DNA from: an uncultured Chlorobiaceae bacterium
Lineage (GTDB): Bacteria > Bacteroidota > Chlorobiia > Chlorobiales > Chlorobiaceae
NCBI GenBank assembly: GCA_903874585.1
Contig: CAIQSY010000038.1
Span: 1-7,422, forward strand
Direction: 5' to 3'
Length of the DNA stretch: 7,422 nucleotides
This document shows, piece after piece, positions 5,639 to 7,422 of this stretch; within the stretch, counting starts at the first letter, position 1, and the number at the start of each line of letters is the position of its first letter. The notes beneath the pieces are model-generated. The model did no database searches and had not been told where the DNA came from. It saw only the letters and a program-made list of their open reading frames with translations. The position numbers and the translations under genes were made by a program.

Positions 5639-6730
5639 ATGAAGTCCCTCCAGAAGTTTCTTCCCAAATATTCCATTGCACTTGCGGTTCTTTTTGCAGC
5701 AACCGTTGTCTTTCTCTTAACGAGAGGTAACAGCGTCGATGCTGAGGTTGTAACGGTTAAACCTGCTGAACTTGTTCAAGCCGTTTACGCTACAGGCTTT
5801 GTGGAGGCTGATGCTGTTGCCAATTTGAATGCTGAATCGTCAGGTACGGTAAGTTATGTTGGCGCGCTTGAGGGTGAAAAGGTGACGGCTGGTCAAACCA
5901 TTGTGCAGTTCGACAGCCAGCAGCCGCTGCTTGCTGTGCGGGAAGCAAAATCGGCATTGAGTGAGCAGCAGGCGCTTGTTCGCGATAGCCGGCGACGTGC
6001 GGAACGCAAAAAAAACCTGTTTAGCGAAGGCGCTATTTCACGTCAGGAGCTTGATGATGCACAAAAAAGCAGCATTCAGTCCGAAGAGTTATTGCAGCAA
6101 CGCATACTGCAAGTAAAAATGCGGGAGGATGATCTAAAAAAATTAACGGTGACGGCGCCATTTTTCGGAATTCTGACGTTGCAGAGCGTTAAAAAGGGTG
6201 ATTATGTTACCGCAAATACGCTTGTAGCGCGAGTTGTTGATCCTTCACAATTTATTATAAGCGTTGAGGTTGACGAACTTGATGTTCCAAAAATGCGTAA
6301 CGGGCAATCGGCGACGGTAGCGTTTGACGCTTATCCCGATAAACGTTTTTCTGCCATAGTGAGCCGCATTGTTCCACAGACTGACCGTGTAACAAAAACC
6401 TCCAAAATTTATTTACGACTTACACAAGCACCAACCAATATTCAGGCAGGCATGACTGCTACGGCAAACATTATTTATAACGTTAAACCAAATGCTCTTC
6501 TGGTGAAAAAAAGCTCCCTCGTTGAAGAGGATCGCAAAAGTTATGTCTGGAAAATTGAGCGTGGTACGTTGAAAAAGCAGCCTGTACAAACCGGCGAAAG
6601 CGATATCGCCTTTGTTGAAATTGTGCAAGGTCTTAAAAATGGCGACACTATTGCCCTCGCCCCAGAAAAAAGTTTTCGTGAAGGGTTTGAGGTCAACAGA
6701 GTGAACAAAGTTACCGCCAAACAACCGTAA
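5639..6730 (+). CDS. Periplasmic adaptor of an efflux pump (HlyD/RND/MacA type)
   Basis: A 363-residue membrane fusion protein, anchored in the inner membrane, that would link a transporter to an outer-membrane channel. Order of parts: one N-terminal membrane segment (about 11-28), first lipoyl half (about 60-95, with EGEKVTAGQTIVQFD), alpha-helical coiled-coil hairpin rich in Q, E, R and K (about 96-166), second lipoyl half (168-200, KLTVTAPFFGILTLQSVKKGDYV region), beta-barrel (about 203-280, NGQSATVAFDAYPDKRF) and a membrane-proximal domain (about 284-355). No lipobox Cys is present, so anchoring is by the uncleaved helix or the protein is processed. Such genes usually precede an RND pump or a MacB-type ABC permease, but the next gene is an unrelated nuclease, so the partner must be encoded elsewhere. 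Substrate unknown. Confidence 0.92.
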   Translation: MKSLQKFLPKYSIALAVLFAATVVFLLTRGNSVDAEVVTVKPAELVQAVYATGFVEADAVANLNAESSGTVSYVGALEGEKVTAGQTIVQFDSQQPLLAVREAKSALSEQQALVRDSRRRAERKKNLFSEGAISRQELDDAQKSSIQSEELLQQRILQVKMREDDLKKLTVTAPFFGILTLQSVKKGDYVTANTLVARVVDPSQFIISVEVDELDVPKMRNGQSATVAFDAYPDKRFSAIVSRIVPQTDRVTKTSKIYLRLTQAPTNIQAGMTATANIIYNVKPNALLVKKSSLVEEDRKSYVWKIERGTLKKQPVQTGESDIAFVEIVQGLKNGDTIALAPEKSFREGFEVNRVNKVTAKQP

Positions 6731-6739
6731 TCCGCCTGA

Positions 6740-6761
6740 ACGATTACACGACGATTACACG
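6740..6761. repeat. Tandem 11-bp direct repeat
   Basis: ACGATTACACG occurs twice head to tail (6740-6750 and 6751-6761), ten bases after the adaptor stop codon. It is probably a small slippage duplication. It has no inverted symmetry and no known regulator motif is recognised. Confidence 0.8.
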
Positions 6762-6841
6762 AAACTGGTAACTATCTATTGCTCAAGAGATGATCTGTGA
6801 CAATCCAACGTTTTCTTACTCCCGTTTCTATCCATTCGCCT

Positions 6842-7422
6842 ATGTTCGCCTTTCTTCACGCAGCCGATATCCATCTCGACAGCCCGCTTCGTGGGCTTGA
6901 GGAGTACCCCGATGCGCCGCTTGAACAAATTCGTTTAGCGGCACGCCGCGCGTTTAACAATCTTGTTCAGTTGGCTCTTGATGAACAGGTTGCCTTTGTG
7001 CTGCTGGCGGGCGATCTCTACGATGGTGATTGGAAAGATTATAACACGGGTCTCTATTTTATAAGCTGCATGGGGCGCTTGCGCAAAGCGGGCATTCCGG
7101 TCATCATGGTTTCCGGCAACCACGATGCTATAAGTGAAATTAGCCGTTCGCTCAAACTCCCCGATAATGTCACCCTCTTTTCACATCGCAAAGCAGAAAC
7201 CTATCGGCTTGAAAAATATAATGTTGCGATTCATGGTCAAAGTTTTGCATCACGCGCAGTTACCGATGATCTCGTAAAAAACTATCCGCAGGGCGATCCC
7301 GCACTCTTTACTATCGGCTTGCTGCACACCAGTCTGAATGGACGACCAGGCCACGAGCCTTACGCCCCCACAACGCTCGATGCGCTCCGCTCAAAAGGCT
7401 ACCACTACTGGGCGCTTGGCCA
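6842..7422 (+). CDS. DNA repair exonuclease, SbcD/Mre11-like (YhaO type), 5' part
   Basis: The first 193 codons of a calcineurin-like metallophosphoesterase, cut by the window end. Metal-binding motifs are present in order: Asp9 and His11 in HAADIHLDSP, Asp58 in AGDLYDG, Asn93/His94/Asp95 in SGNHDA, and His162 in LLHTSLNG; the next expected motif (GH) falls at the cut. The LHAADIHLDSPLRGL opening and the EPYAPTTLDALRSKGYHYWALG stretch fit the YhaO branch of COG0420 better than classical SbcD. Family members cut DNA ends, usually with an SMC-like ATPase partner, which is not visible here. ATG 6842 gives the typical short N-terminus. An in-frame GTG at 6797, preceded by AAGAGA, would add 15 residues without family features and is less likely. 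The gene starts 111 bases after the adaptor on the same strand; a functional link is not evident. Confidence 0.92.
   Translation, partial: MFAFLHAADIHLDSPLRGLEEYPDAPLEQIRLAARRAFNNLVQLALDEQVAFVLLAGDLYDGDWKDYNTGLYFISCMGRLRKAGIPVIMVSGNHDAISEISRSLKLPDNVTLFSHRKAETYRLEKYNVAIHGQSFASRAVTDDLVKNYPQGDPALFTIGLLHTSLNGRPGHEPYAPTTLDALRSKGYHYWALG

Noticed and set aside
1..7422. A new defence, secondary-metabolite or mobile system
   Set aside because: Every sizeable gene matches a known housekeeping or common family, with no transposase, integrase, toxin-antitoxin pair or unknown multi-gene cluster.

Overview
The window looks like ordinary chromosomal backbone of a green sulfur bacterium or close relative (Chlorobiota). 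This rests on a complete menH-menB-menC menaquinone run with menG nearby, an AT-leaning base composition, translation starts without Shine-Dalgarno sequences (as in the Bacteroidota/Chlorobiota lineage), and GTAGGGGCG / GTAGAGACAACG type dispersed hairpin repeats of a kind I recall from Chlorobiaceae. A low-GC member (Chlorobium chlorochromatii or Chloroherpeton type) would fit, but the species cannot be fixed from the sequence alone.

Layout, left to right. Positions 1-231 hold no gene but a cluster of short inverted and dispersed repeats. A secreted monohaem cytochrome c follows on the minus strand (232-648). Next, also on the minus strand, is a tight menaquinone operon transcribed right to left: menH (2652-3479), menB (1834-2655) and menC (764-1837), each overlapping the next by 4 bases, with menC starting on TTG. 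An 85-bp divergent gap leads to a plus-strand LOG-family nucleotide phosphoribohydrolase (3565-4230). This converges on menG/ubiE (4319-5068, minus) across a perfect 18-bp inverted repeat. menG overlaps the 3' end of hisI (5052-5465, minus) by 17 bases. After a 173-bp divergent gap the plus strand carries an RND/ABC-type periplasmic adaptor (5639-6730) and the 5' part of a YhaO-type DNA repair exonuclease (6842 to the window end).

How the genes work together: MenH makes SHCHC, MenC converts it to o-succinylbenzoate and MenB cyclises OSB-CoA to DHNA-CoA. MenG performs the last C-methylation of demethylmenaquinone. Four menaquinone steps therefore lie within about 4.3 kb but in two transcription units. 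menF, menD, menE, menA and a DHNA-CoA thioesterase are not in the window. The cytochrome is on the same strand just downstream of menC and may be read through from it. HisI, the LOG protein, the adaptor and the exonuclease have no evident functional link to quinone synthesis.

I found no CRISPR array, tRNA, rRNA, transposase, phage gene or clear novel system. The more unusual observations are the repeat cluster at the left edge, the TTG-started coupled menC, the consistent absence of Shine-Dalgarno sequences, the long AT-rich hairpin at a convergent junction, and an efflux adaptor with no adjacent transporter.
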